Below are positions 16,601 to 24,473 of a stretch of 39,269 bases of DNA, one piece after another (the first letter of the stretch is position 1; each line of letters opens with the position of its first letter). The stretch lies in the NCBI GenBank assembly GCA_964634885.1, contig CAZWLN010000043.1, positions 1-39,269 of the forward strand, read 5' to 3'. Source of the stretch: DAINRZ01 sp964634885 (lineage in GTDB: Bacteria; Bacteroidota; Ignavibacteria; Kapaibacteriales; UBA2268). A program made the position numbers and the translations under genes. The notes under the pieces are model-generated. The model had not been told where the DNA came from, searched no databases, and saw only the letters and a list, made by a program, of their open reading frames with translations.

Positions 16601-17018
16601 CGAGGCCGGAGATCGGCGAACCGGTCTTTTTTGAAGGCATGGTAGTAGGACCCAGTGGCTGCCAGTCGGCTTTTGCCTGTGTCCTCGATAGTTTATTCTT
16701 TGCGTCGAAGATCATTACTGAGTTGTAGGAATCCATTGCCGATTGGAGTTCACCGTCCGGGAACAGTCTTTGTTCCAGGAAGTATTCAGCTCTTTTGTAT
16801 TGTTTCCATCCCTTACCTTTGCCGGGATTGCCGTCGCCGAAAATACCCCTGTAGTACTGCTGCACGTCGGAAAACCTGGTCCCGTATTTGCCCGGTACAA
16901 GCGGCCTGTTAAGAGTGTCGTCCTGTGAATACATTTCGTACTGTCCCAGTAAAGACATAGAAAAGATGGCTATGATTGCCGCTGTCATTTTCCTGAAGCT
17001 GTGGTTTCGAAAATACAT
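13698..17018 (-). CDS. Large secreted sortilin/BNR-type beta-propeller protein with T9SS tail
   Basis: About 1106 residues. I start at ATG 17018 (MYFRNHSFRKMTAAIIAIF), which gives a signal peptide and has an AAAGGAG ribosome binding site; the open frame runs 22 residues further upstream without support. The N-terminal 780 residues contain many repeats of the form W-STDGG-TW with intervening NP-N-I-YAGT strands, typical of sortilin/VPS10 or BNR propellers. Two repeats beginning with C-EGDSV and containing a W-N and D-AGTYY pattern follow, resembling Ig/PKD-type adhesive modules. The end is a T9SS sorting domain (ISIKPNPTNGSF ... GIYFINVKAGG). It is likely exported and surface-attached. The ligand or substrate is unknown and no hydrolase active site is evident. 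Confidence 0.85.
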   Translation of the reverse strand: MYFRNHSFRKMTAAIIAIFSMSLLGQYEMYSQDDTLNRPLVPGKYGTRFSDVQQYYRGIFGDGNPGKGKGWKQYKRAEYFLEQRLFPDGELQSAMDSYNSVMIFDAKNKLSRTQAKADWQPLGPTTMPSKKTGSPISGLGRMNCIEIESSNSNVLWAGASFGGVWKSTDGGSSWITFPFTEFISIGISDIKISRKNPNTVYAATGDGDGSGGFTQFDSYSIGIIKTTDGGTTWSMAGLQNSPVSKIVIYSLAVNPNDDNIVYAGTNKGMYMTTDGGDTWSTVYTAHTVRQIVMKPTDPNTIYCSMYPLNSSYPNSCVIGRFSADTKTMKIVKTTDTYVGRIVLSVADSKSNGIYAICTQYEEGGGQGFHSLLKSTDSGENWSKVNSRSGSSFNYLGSYVQYNVIGGQGVYDLGLAVSPQDFDMVYIAGVNIWKSTDGGMTFNPIAEWTGEVNGVPWVHADIHELQCNNAGHLYAATDGGINRTTNSGNSWSDLSNGLQVSAFYKLACSKTNDNIMLLGAQDNGTHRYKNGTWDNVYGGDGMMPLIDYIDPRYMYCSTYYGNFFRSTDGGNTFTQMLNPLAQFGVYGAWVTPIEIDPVNPSIIYVGLVDIVKSTNRGQNFTQVSNLSSSGTFRALKIAPSNTNYIYGVKASGSASVLMVSKNSGKTWSTLYSSPYFITDIEVDPENPIKVWITLSGYSSVNKVVELNGVTLTNITNNLPNVPVNTVVYQKNSPDRLYIGTDYGVYYSESPGRQWVKFNDNLPNVVVSDLVIQENIGYLRAATYGRGLWQTKIINCDLAAPTLLCNGSTGITSIDICEGDSVILSPSADYYLYIWSNQQTTKSIVVKDAGTYYLTITDDKGCFAISSAITVNVIPAKEIKITTAGNSFCEGDSLELNANFGFTSYTWSNGMTGKKIYVKEAGTYTVTGSYSDSCSTVSDPVTVTEKEAPAKPAITLSDNTLVSTEAVSYQWYMEGQIINGAILKTYKPATKGNYQVRITNSEGCSSMSDIYYYDGIIGVEDVPNGLKYISIKPNPTNGSFIFETSISETSPLEITITDIMGSVIHTYSTLATGYFSKSFDLSSNPSGIYFINVKAGGTTWRSKLIKVD

Positions 17019-17534
17019 TATTTCTCCTTTATTTATTATAGCGTATATTTTCAATATATAAACTTCTAATTTATCAAAATTCATATAATAATAATATTAT
17101 AATATTTTCATTTCCATATACACATTATCGTCATTTTAATTTCAATTTGAAAAATCTTTTACAATTCCATGACATGACCGAAATTGTCAAATCATTATTG
17201 CAGCCGCGCCCTTCGAGCTCCGACAGGCGTCTTTCCTGTGAATTGAAGCATGTGTATTCTCCAATTTCATATTTATCAGGTTCAATTGATCATAATATAT
17301 TTTTCTCCTATGCATAATATAGATTTCTTAAACGTCATTATATCGTAAATTAAGGTAAAAAAGAATTTTACCGATAATTATATTGGTATGTATTTTGTTA
17401 TTTGATATGTATTTATGTTAAGAAGGACGGTAAAACGGTTCTTTGATAAATATTAATTAACTTTTTTATTAACAGGATAATATCTAATTTTAAGTTTTTG
17501 GTTTACGGATTATGTTGAAGGGTTTTGGAGAAAG
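17019..17534. other. AT-rich divergent intergenic region
   Basis: This 516-bp gap lies between the divergently transcribed propeller gene and plsY. Most is very AT-rich and should hold both promoters, but no exact TAnnTTTG site is seen; TAATTTTA near 17485 is one base off. A GC-rich island at about 17200-17241 stands out. Read on the minus strand it gives a short peptide MLQFTGKTPVGARRARLQ (17195-17251), which looks more like a dispersed-repeat relic than a gene. Confidence 0.55.
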
Positions 17535-18224
17535 ATGGAAATATTTAAGCTGATCGTGATCATAGTTGTTAGCTATCTACTGGGAGCGATACCTTCAGGT
17601 GTAATAATAAGCAAGAGCATATTCAAATTCGATATACGTGAAAAAGGCAGCGGCAACATGGGTAGCACAAACGCCATGCGTGTTCTCGGCTGGAAGTGGG
17701 GCCTTGTCGTACAGGTGATGGACCTTCTCAAAGGCTTCCTGGCTGTGGTCTTAGTCGCTACTTACCTTGGAAGCGATATTTCTTTCAATTCGATTACCAG
17801 CTTTGAGGATATTACATTGGTGCGCATCATCGCCGGCATCAGTGCCGTTTGTGGACACATCTGGTCAATATTTGTCGAGTTTCGTGGCGGTAAAGGCATC
17901 AACACTGCTGCCGGGTTCCTCCTGGGCATTGCACCCCTGGACCTGGGCATTGCTGTTGGTTTCTTCATCATTGCTTTGATTTTCTCAGGCTATGTTTCCC
18001 TGGGGTCAATCACGGCGGCCATCGCTTTTCCTTCTTCCATATTCTTCAGGCAGAACATTCTTAACGACTATATCCCAGGCTACGAAATTATTTTCTACTT
18101 CTCAATACTGCTGTCGTTGATACTGATCTTTGCCCACAAGAAGAATATTAAACGGCTCTTTGCCGGAACAGAAAACAGATTCCAGAAGCTGCAGTTCATA
18201 AAACTGAAATTCAGGAAGCGGTAG
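17535..18224 (+). CDS. plsY: Glycerol-3-phosphate acyltransferase PlsY
   Basis: The 229-residue multi-helix protein transfers an acyl group from acyl-phosphate to glycerol-3-phosphate at the inner membrane, the first step of phospholipid synthesis. All three PlsY motifs are present: KGSGNMGSTNAMRVLG near the start, DLLKG in the second loop, and FRGGKGINT in the third. The ATG follows a ggagaaag ribosome binding site. It lies 34 bp before gpsA, whose product supplies its substrate, and the two probably form an operon. This copy keeps the canonical motif residues, unlike the second PlsY-like gene at 28079. Confidence 0.95.
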   Translation: MEIFKLIVIIVVSYLLGAIPSGVIISKSIFKFDIREKGSGNMGSTNAMRVLGWKWGLVVQVMDLLKGFLAVVLVATYLGSDISFNSITSFEDITLVRIIAGISAVCGHIWSIFVEFRGGKGINTAAGFLLGIAPLDLGIAVGFFIIALIFSGYVSLGSITAAIAFPSSIFFRQNILNDYIPGYEIIFYFSILLSLILIFAHKKNIKRLFAGTENRFQKLQFIKLKFRKR

Positions 18225-18258
18225 GGTTTGTTCAATCAACTGAAAAACAAAACTGATA

Positions 18259-19254
18259 ATGTATAAAATAGGCATTCTGGGAACCGGCGGCTGGGGTACA
18301 GCCCTGACGGTCCCTTTAGCCCGGAACGGGCATGATGTTAAGGTATGGTCTTTCGAAAAAGATGTTTGCGACGAGATCAACCTAAACCATACTAATAATA
18401 ATTACCTGCCGGGTATTACAATTCCGGACGTCGTCACTGCCACAAACGACTACACAGTTCTGGCAGGCAGCGACATCATTGTCGTCGCCGTGCCGACACA
18501 GTTCATCCGAAGCGTTGTAAATGGAGCCCGGGACATTCTTACAGGAATCCCTGTCGTCAATGTGGCCAAAGGCATTGAAAGAAATACCCTCATGAGGGTC
18601 TCTGAAATTCTTTATGATTCAGGTGCGGTCAATCCTGACAATTACATAACTCTTACCGGCCCCAGCCATGCGGAAGAGGTTGCACGCCTGCTTCCCACGA
18701 CGGTAGTGGCAGCTTCTGCAAACCACATGCTCTCGGAAAAGATACAGAGTGTATTTTCCACTCCGCGTTTCCGGGTCTATTCTTCAGACGATGTAACCGG
18801 ATGCGAGCTCGGCGGCGCTGTCAAGAACGTCATCGCAATTGCCGCCGGCATCATCGACGGACTGGGCCTGGGGGACAACACAAAAGCTGCGTTGATTACG
18901 CGCGGGCTTGCTGAAATGTCGAGACTCGGTGTCGCTCTCGGAGCCAATCCCCTGACATACTCAGGGTTGTCCGGCCTCGGAGACCTAATCGTAACCTGCA
19001 ACAGCAGGCACAGCCGCAACCGTAAGGTTGGCGAACAGATCGGCAAAGGTGCAAAACCGTCGGAGTTCCTTGCAGACACGAGGATGATTGCCGAAGGTGT
19101 GCACACTACGGAGTCCACCTTCCAGCTCGCAGCAAAGTGCAATGTCGAGATGCCCATCGTCGAGCAGATGTACGACATCATTTTCAAAGGCAAGGACCCG
19201 ATGAATGCCATCACGGAACTGATGACAAGAAGCTCCAAAAGAGAATGGTGGTAA
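18259..19254 (+). CDS. gpsA: NAD(P)+-dependent glycerol-3-phosphate dehydrogenase
   Basis: The 331-residue enzyme reduces dihydroxyacetone phosphate to sn-glycerol-3-phosphate in the cytoplasm. It starts with the Rossmann motif GTGGWGTAL and also shows VAKGIE, the TGPSHAEEVA segment, and the GAVKNVIAIAAGI helix containing the catalytic Lys. LSGLGDLIVTC and the SRNRKVG motif follow. Length and domain order are standard. It feeds PlsY encoded immediately upstream. Confidence 0.97.
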   Translation: MYKIGILGTGGWGTALTVPLARNGHDVKVWSFEKDVCDEINLNHTNNNYLPGITIPDVVTATNDYTVLAGSDIIVVAVPTQFIRSVVNGARDILTGIPVVNVAKGIERNTLMRVSEILYDSGAVNPDNYITLTGPSHAEEVARLLPTTVVAASANHMLSEKIQSVFSTPRFRVYSSDDVTGCELGGAVKNVIAIAAGIIDGLGLGDNTKAALITRGLAEMSRLGVALGANPLTYSGLSGLGDLIVTCNSRHSRNRKVGEQIGKGAKPSEFLADTRMIAEGVHTTESTFQLAAKCNVEMPIVEQMYDIIFKGKDPMNAITELMTRSSKREWW

Positions 19255-19309
19255 TTTTACCCTGAATTTGTTATTTTGTATTTGATAGTTAGAGTATTGA
19301 AGACAAAAT

Positions 19310-21316
19310 ATGCAGAATTTGAAAAGAATAGTACTGTTTTTCTTCCTGTTAGCCTTTTCTCAGGCAGAAGCCACCGTTTGGTGGGCATCCAAAGTCATCA
19401 GCTATTCGTCGCAGTATTCCTCAAAGCAGTTAAGTTCCTCGCAGGTATTGGGCAAACCCAACGTCATTCCGGGCTTCGGCGTAACACCCTGTGCATGGCG
19501 TCCGTTGTTCGGTGGAGAATTTACTAATGAATGGATCGAAGTGGCATTTACCGAACAGCCATACATCACCAGGGTGGCCGTCTCTGAGAATAATGTTGGG
19601 GGTGGCATCGGCGAGATACTGTTTAGCGATTCATCCGGCAAATACTATAAGATATATTCCGCTGCCGGTGAATTCAAAAGGCCGAAAGGCTCCATGCTCA
19701 ACATCAGTATTAACCGAACTCCTTACAGAGTCCGTTCTGTCAAACTGATACTCAATTATACCGACCCGGGGTATAAGTACCAGATCGATGCGATTGCTGT
19801 CTCTGACGAAGACAGCGCCATTGCGGCAGAGATAAATACCGGCGGCAATACGGGATTCGCCTCGGCGCCGGAAAACCTCGGCAGCAATGTCAATTCACGC
19901 TTCTCCGAACTTCTGCCTGTCATCTCGCCCAGGGGGGACGTTCTGTATTTCGCCCGCAGCAACCATCCCGAAAACACCGGAGACGGCCGGAAAGTCGATG
20001 TCTGGTACTCGGCCATCGACTCAGGCGGAAAATTCGGTAAAGCAGTGAACATCGGACCCCCAATCAACAACAATTATCATAATTTCCTGTTTTCCGTAAC
20101 CCAGGACGGCAACAGCCTGATCCTCGGCAACAGGTATATGCGGGACGGTACAATGGCAAAAGGCGCTTCTGTCAGTTACAGGACTACAGGCGGCTGGTCT
20201 TTTCCCGACAGCATTACCATCAGGAATTTTATCAACCTGAACAATAATGTGATGTATTTCCTTGCTTCGAGCGGCAAGGAACTTCTGCTGTCGATTGAAA
20301 CCCGGGACTCCAGGGGCGGGCTTGACCTTTACGTCAGCCGGCTGCTGGCAGACGGGACATGGTCTGAACCTGAGAATCTGGGAGACGACATCAATACTGC
20401 TGCCGATGAGGCTACTCCGTTCCTTGCTCCCGACTGCACTACCCTGTACTTCTCCACTTCCGGGAGATGCGGCTATGGGGACAACGACATCTTTATCGCC
20501 CGAAGGAAGAACGGCAGTTGGAAAAGCTGGGAAGAGCCGAAAAACATCGGCAGCCAGGTCAATACTCCTGGCTGGGACGGCTATTTTACTATTCCTGCTT
20601 CAGGAGACTGGGCCTATTTTTCTTCTTCAACTAATTCCATCGGCATGGAGGATTTATTCAGGATCAAACTCCCGAAAGATCTGAAACCGAAGAGTGTAGC
20701 GCTTGTCAAAGGCCGGGTGCTGAACATCAAAACAGGCAAACTCGTCGATGCCCGTATATCATACGAAATCCTCCCCTCCGGTGAAGAAGCCGGCATTGCC
20801 CGGCCCGACCCCATTACCGGCGAGTACAGCATCGTACTTCCTGCCGGCAGTAAATACGGTTTCCTTGCCCAGGCCGACGGTTTCATTCCCGTGAACGAGA
20901 ATCTCGACCTGAGAGCCCTCGGAGAATACGGTGAAGTGCAGAGAGACCTTATTCTTGTACCCATCGAAGTAGGACAGGTCATCAGGCTGAACAACATATT
21001 CTTCGAGTTCGGGAAGTACGAACTGCTCGAAGACTCCTATTCGGAGCTGAACAGGGTCGATAGGCTGCTGGCAGAACATCCCCGGATGAGAATCGAGATT
21101 GACGGCCATACGGACGATGTCGGGACATCGCAGGCAAACCAGGTTCTTTCCTTAAACAGGGCTAAGGCTGTCTCTGACTACCTTCTGTCAAAAGGAATTG
21201 CCAAAAAGAGGCTTATTGTCAAAGGCTACGGACAGACAAAGCCCCTGGCGCCGAACGACACGGAAGAAAACCGGCAAAAGAACCGAAGGGTAGAATTCAG
21301 GATCGTTGAAGAGTAA
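19310..21316 (+). CDS. Envelope protein: PD40 propeller, carboxypeptidase-regulatory and OmpA domains
   Basis: The 668-residue protein has a signal peptide (about 1-22) and a discoidin-like N-terminal region (about 25-165, WWASKVISYSSQ... then NEWIEVAF). Next come several PD40/TolB-like propeller blades (for example PVISPRGDVLYFAR and ATPFLAPDCTTLYFST), a carboxypeptidase-regulatory-like beta domain (about 465-540), and an OmpA-type peptidoglycan-binding domain (563-668) with DGHTDDVG and the NRAKAVSDYL helix. The propeller-CRD-OmpA order is that of the T9SS accessory protein PorE of Porphyromonas gingivalis, but the TPR part is replaced by the discoidin-like region and no lipobox is seen. 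It probably anchors an outer-membrane assembly to peptidoglycan. The PorE link is an inference from architecture. Confidence 0.85.
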   Translation: MQNLKRIVLFFFLLAFSQAEATVWWASKVISYSSQYSSKQLSSSQVLGKPNVIPGFGVTPCAWRPLFGGEFTNEWIEVAFTEQPYITRVAVSENNVGGGIGEILFSDSSGKYYKIYSAAGEFKRPKGSMLNISINRTPYRVRSVKLILNYTDPGYKYQIDAIAVSDEDSAIAAEINTGGNTGFASAPENLGSNVNSRFSELLPVISPRGDVLYFARSNHPENTGDGRKVDVWYSAIDSGGKFGKAVNIGPPINNNYHNFLFSVTQDGNSLILGNRYMRDGTMAKGASVSYRTTGGWSFPDSITIRNFINLNNNVMYFLASSGKELLLSIETRDSRGGLDLYVSRLLADGTWSEPENLGDDINTAADEATPFLAPDCTTLYFSTSGRCGYGDNDIFIARRKNGSWKSWEEPKNIGSQVNTPGWDGYFTIPASGDWAYFSSSTNSIGMEDLFRIKLPKDLKPKSVALVKGRVLNIKTGKLVDARISYEILPSGEEAGIARPDPITGEYSIVLPAGSKYGFLAQADGFIPVNENLDLRALGEYGEVQRDLILVPIEVGQVIRLNNIFFEFGKYELLEDSYSELNRVDRLLAEHPRMRIEIDGHTDDVGTSQANQVLSLNRAKAVSDYLLSKGIAKKRLIVKGYGQTKPLAPNDTEENRQKNRRVEFRIVEE

Positions 21317-21362
21317 GGATTGTCTTAATCCGTTTATGGAAATCATTAACTATGTTTGAAGC

Positions 21363-22466
21363 TTACGGAGCGCTCTTCAAGTCAGTAAGAAACGTAACTT
21401 TACCCGAATATATGTTGCGTTTGACAATTTGTACAGTCGAATCAGCCAGATAATAAGAATGGTAGAAATATTTACTGTCTGCCGACCAGGCTCCGATATT
21501 TCTATCTACATTACCGAATTTCCAATGCCGAGAATTATTATAATCGGGAAACATCCTGTAAATAATGTTTCCGGAATTCAATTCATCCAGTTTAACTATT
21601 ACAAGGTTATTATCCATTCCGTTCCCATAGAACAATTGATACCACTTTGTACCGGACATATCGGCTGACGCAATAAATGCCAGGTATTTCCCGTCGGGAG
21701 ATATAGCCTGGGAAACGCTAGTTGCTCTGGTGTTTCCGGGTAACTCGTAACTACTTAATATATCATTATTCTCATTCTTAATCAGCAGGATTCTATTACT
21801 CTTTAAAGGCTCGGAGTCATGGTTAAAGCAATATCGATAATTTTTATATGATTCAAAATCATAACTGAGGTCTTCACGAATTTGTATAGTATAAGGTGGG
21901 TTGATATTCATTAAATATGTGTGACTGATTTTATCATTTGTAGTCTTGAACCATGTAAGGAAGGTTGTATCACTATCCCACCATTTAAATGAGCATGAGA
22001 AATAAGTAAACGTATCGGGTATGGGCAGATAATAATAGTTTTTGGTTTTCCAGTTATAAATGCAATACTTCTCATTTCTATTATTAATAGAATTAAAACC
22101 AAAGCCAATCAAATCCCCTTTGCTGTCCCAGTCAGCATTGCAGATTATCCTGTTCATCAAAAGTGTGAAACCAAGGCTATTCAGGTTAAACGTGAGTATT
22201 TCATTGGAGCTTTTTGTCTGTACCTGAATAATTAAATCCTTTCCGTCAGGCGAGCATTCAAAGGCAGAGATTCCCCATTTAGGGGATTTCGGATACTCCA
22301 GTTCACCGATTACCGTCGAATCTATCCAGTCGAAAGTGCTGTCGTTCCAGTCCGGTATTCCGGACGGGTAAGCTTCTTCCTGGGGATTGACGGGATTGTT
22401 GTCACTGCCGCAGCTAAGTATTATTATGCTTAATAATAACATTACAATTATTGACATTCTATTCAT
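21363..22466 (-). CDS. Predicted lipoprotein with TolB-like propeller repeats
   Basis: The 367-residue product begins with a lipoprotein signal peptide ending in the lipobox IILSC. A Pro- and Asn-rich linker and probable propeller strands follow, with sequences such as FECSPDGKDLIIQVQT, ADWDSKGDLIGFGF and AISPDGKYLAFIA that are typical of TolB/PD40 blades. It should be an outer-membrane lipoprotein facing the periplasm or surface. No enzyme motif is seen. It is 12 bp downstream of the T9SS cargo gene on the same strand and the pair probably form an operon. Confidence 0.7.
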   Translation of the reverse strand: MNRMSIIVMLLLSIIILSCGSDNNPVNPQEEAYPSGIPDWNDSTFDWIDSTVIGELEYPKSPKWGISAFECSPDGKDLIIQVQTKSSNEILTFNLNSLGFTLLMNRIICNADWDSKGDLIGFGFNSINNRNEKYCIYNWKTKNYYYLPIPDTFTYFSCSFKWWDSDTTFLTWFKTTNDKISHTYLMNINPPYTIQIREDLSYDFESYKNYRYCFNHDSEPLKSNRILLIKNENNDILSSYELPGNTRATSVSQAISPDGKYLAFIASADMSGTKWYQLFYGNGMDNNLVIVKLDELNSGNIIYRMFPDYNNSRHWKFGNVDRNIGAWSADSKYFYHSYYLADSTVQIVKRNIYSGKVTFLTDLKSAP

Positions 22467-22478
22467 TGCATTGTTCCT

Positions 22479-23228
22479 TTATCTATTCACAATAAACGGT
22501 TTGATATAATACTTTCCGTTGCCTGAACTTAACTTGCAGAAATATACTCCGCTGCTGATCAATTGAACGGGTATTTCAATGATATGTATTGCCGGTTCTA
22601 TTAAACCTGTTTTTATTGACTGAATTACTTCATTACCATAGATATCAATTATTGAAAAATAGTAATTATTATATTCTGTTACGGCAAACCTGACGTTGAT
22701 TTTTTCATTTGCAGGATTAGGGGAGATATTTACTATGGAAAAAGCATCTTCATTGGCAATTTCGATATTATTAGGCTTCAGGATGGGTGTTATATGGACA
22801 AATGCGTTAATATTTACTTGTTCCAAATTGTGTGCGAATGTCAGGGGACCTATTGAATCAGGGAAGTGAATGATATAATCTGTCCAGTATATTAACCGTA
22901 ATGTATCACCCCATTGAGTAATTTCCATCGTATCGACGCATGGATTGAAGTTGTCGGACCAAGAATGTTCGAGTGTTGCATTGTTAGCAGATAAAGAGTT
23001 AACGATTGCGGAATCGGTTATCAAAGTATAGTTTGGAGTAATATAATTATATTTCCATTCCATCAATGAGTCAAGACAGAAATAGTTACGGTTTATTATC
23101 GATAATCGGAATTCACATGTAATTTTTCCGGCTACAAAATTAGAGTCATTGGGTATCTGGGATAATCCTGTTTCACTGAGTAATACTATAATGGCGAGGA
23201 GAAAGAAAAAATTGAAGGTATTTCTCAT
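22479..23228 (-). CDS. Secreted hypothetical protein with T9SS sorting domain
   Basis: The 249-residue protein has a signal peptide (about 1-23) and a central region of about 130 residues that I do not recognise, containing three Cys residues, followed by a T9SS sorting domain from about 165 (FSIVNISPNPANEKINVRF ... SGVYFCKLSSG). Export through type IX secretion is thus likely. The passenger domain shows no catalytic motif. It is first in a two-gene minus-strand unit with the lipoprotein gene, so the two may act together at the surface. Confidence 0.72.
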   Translation of the reverse strand: MRNTFNFFFLLAIIVLLSETGLSQIPNDSNFVAGKITCEFRLSIINRNYFCLDSLMEWKYNYITPNYTLITDSAIVNSLSANNATLEHSWSDNFNPCVDTMEITQWGDTLRLIYWTDYIIHFPDSIGPLTFAHNLEQVNINAFVHITPILKPNNIEIANEDAFSIVNISPNPANEKINVRFAVTEYNNYYFSIIDIYGNEVIQSIKTGLIEPAIHIIEIPVQLISSGVYFCKLSSGNGKYYIKPFIVNR

Positions 23229-23473
23229 GACATTCTCCTAATAATGAAAAAACTGCCTCGACAATTTAATTATAGAATTTATAAAATACTTACAACAAAA
23301 TCAAATTTATTTTTGAATATTTTTTTTACTCTGGGTTTTGACAATTGAACATTTTCACACTTTTCGGTCGCCAGGTCGTTAATTTCATAATTATTAAATA
23401 TAAGGCTTTCATTCTTGGATTAATTTTTCTTATTTTGCTTTGTAGTTTATGTATTTAGAATTAAATATATTAC

Positions 23474-24466
23474 ATGGAACAACGAAAGAAAGATCACATA
23501 GAGATGGCGCTCCGGTCGCAGGCCGGCTCATTGTCCGGAGACCCCCGCTTCTATTATGAACCTGTACTCACTGCCCATCCTTCGGGCGAGCTGGAGCCTG
23601 TCAGCTTCCTTGGCAAAACCATGAAAGCCCCTCTCTGGATATCCAGCATGACAGGGGGAACAAAAGGCGCTGCCGCAATCAACCATACCCTCGCAGAGGC
23701 TGCAGCGGAATACGGCCTGGGTATGGGCCTCGGCTCCTGCCGTATGATACTCGACGACGACACTCATTTCGACGACTTCAACTTAAGGCACATCATCGGC
23801 AATGACTATCCCTTCTTTGCCAATCTCGGTGTTGCCCAGATTGAACAATTGCTCGAATCGGGCAGCTGGGAAAAGATTGCACGGGTTGTGGACAGGTTAA
23901 AGGCCGACGGCCTGATGGTCCATATCAATCCCCTGCAGGAATGGCTTCAGCCTGAAGGCGACCGGCTTCGTAAGCCTCCGCTTGAGATAATAGAAGAGTT
24001 GATTGAGAAGCTGCCTTACCCGATCATTGTTAAAGAAGTAGGGCAGGGGATGGGTCCCGGAAGCATCCGCGCCTTGCTGCGCCTGCCGGTTGCAGCGCTG
24101 GAATTCGCCGCTTACGGCGGTACCAATTTTGCTTCCATCGAATTGCAGCGCAGCCCGAAAGAAACGGCTTCAGTCTATGCCGGCATTGCCGAAATTGGCC
24201 ATAACGCCGGTGAAATGGTTGACTGGGTCAACGACGCTGTTGACAGCAACATGGAAATACGCTGTAAGCAACTGATTGTGTCCGGTGGAATACGCAATTT
24301 CCTCGACGGATACTACTATATGAATAAACTTAAACTTCCTTCGATATACGGCCAGGCCTCGGCATTCCTGCGCCATGCACTTGAAAGCAGGGCCAGCTTA
24401 GACAATTACGTACGCTCACAGATTGAAGGACTGAAACTGGCTCAGCGCTATTTGAAAGTAAGATAG
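23474..24466 (+). CDS. fni: Type 2 isopentenyl-diphosphate delta-isomerase (FMN)
   Basis: The 330-residue TIM-barrel enzyme interconverts IPP and DMAPP using reduced FMN and NAD(P)H. Seen motifs are RKKDHIEMAL at the start, SSMTGG at 58-62, HINPLQEWLQPEGD at 150-163 (Mg2+ and substrate site with Gln and Glu), VKEVGQGM at 187-193, AAYGGTNFASIE at 212-223, and SGGIRN for flavin phosphate binding. It is the first gene of the isoprenoid operon, 7 bp before HMG-CoA reductase. Its pairing with mevalonate genes is normal for organisms using that route. Confidence 0.95.
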   Translation: MEQRKKDHIEMALRSQAGSLSGDPRFYYEPVLTAHPSGELEPVSFLGKTMKAPLWISSMTGGTKGAAAINHTLAEAAAEYGLGMGLGSCRMILDDDTHFDDFNLRHIIGNDYPFFANLGVAQIEQLLESGSWEKIARVVDRLKADGLMVHINPLQEWLQPEGDRLRKPPLEIIEELIEKLPYPIIVKEVGQGMGPGSIRALLRLPVAALEFAAYGGTNFASIELQRSPKETASVYAGIAEIGHNAGEMVDWVNDAVDSNMEIRCKQLIVSGGIRNFLDGYYYMNKLKLPSIYGQASAFLRHALESRASLDNYVRSQIEGLKLAQRYLKVR

Positions 24467-24473
24467 GTTGGAC

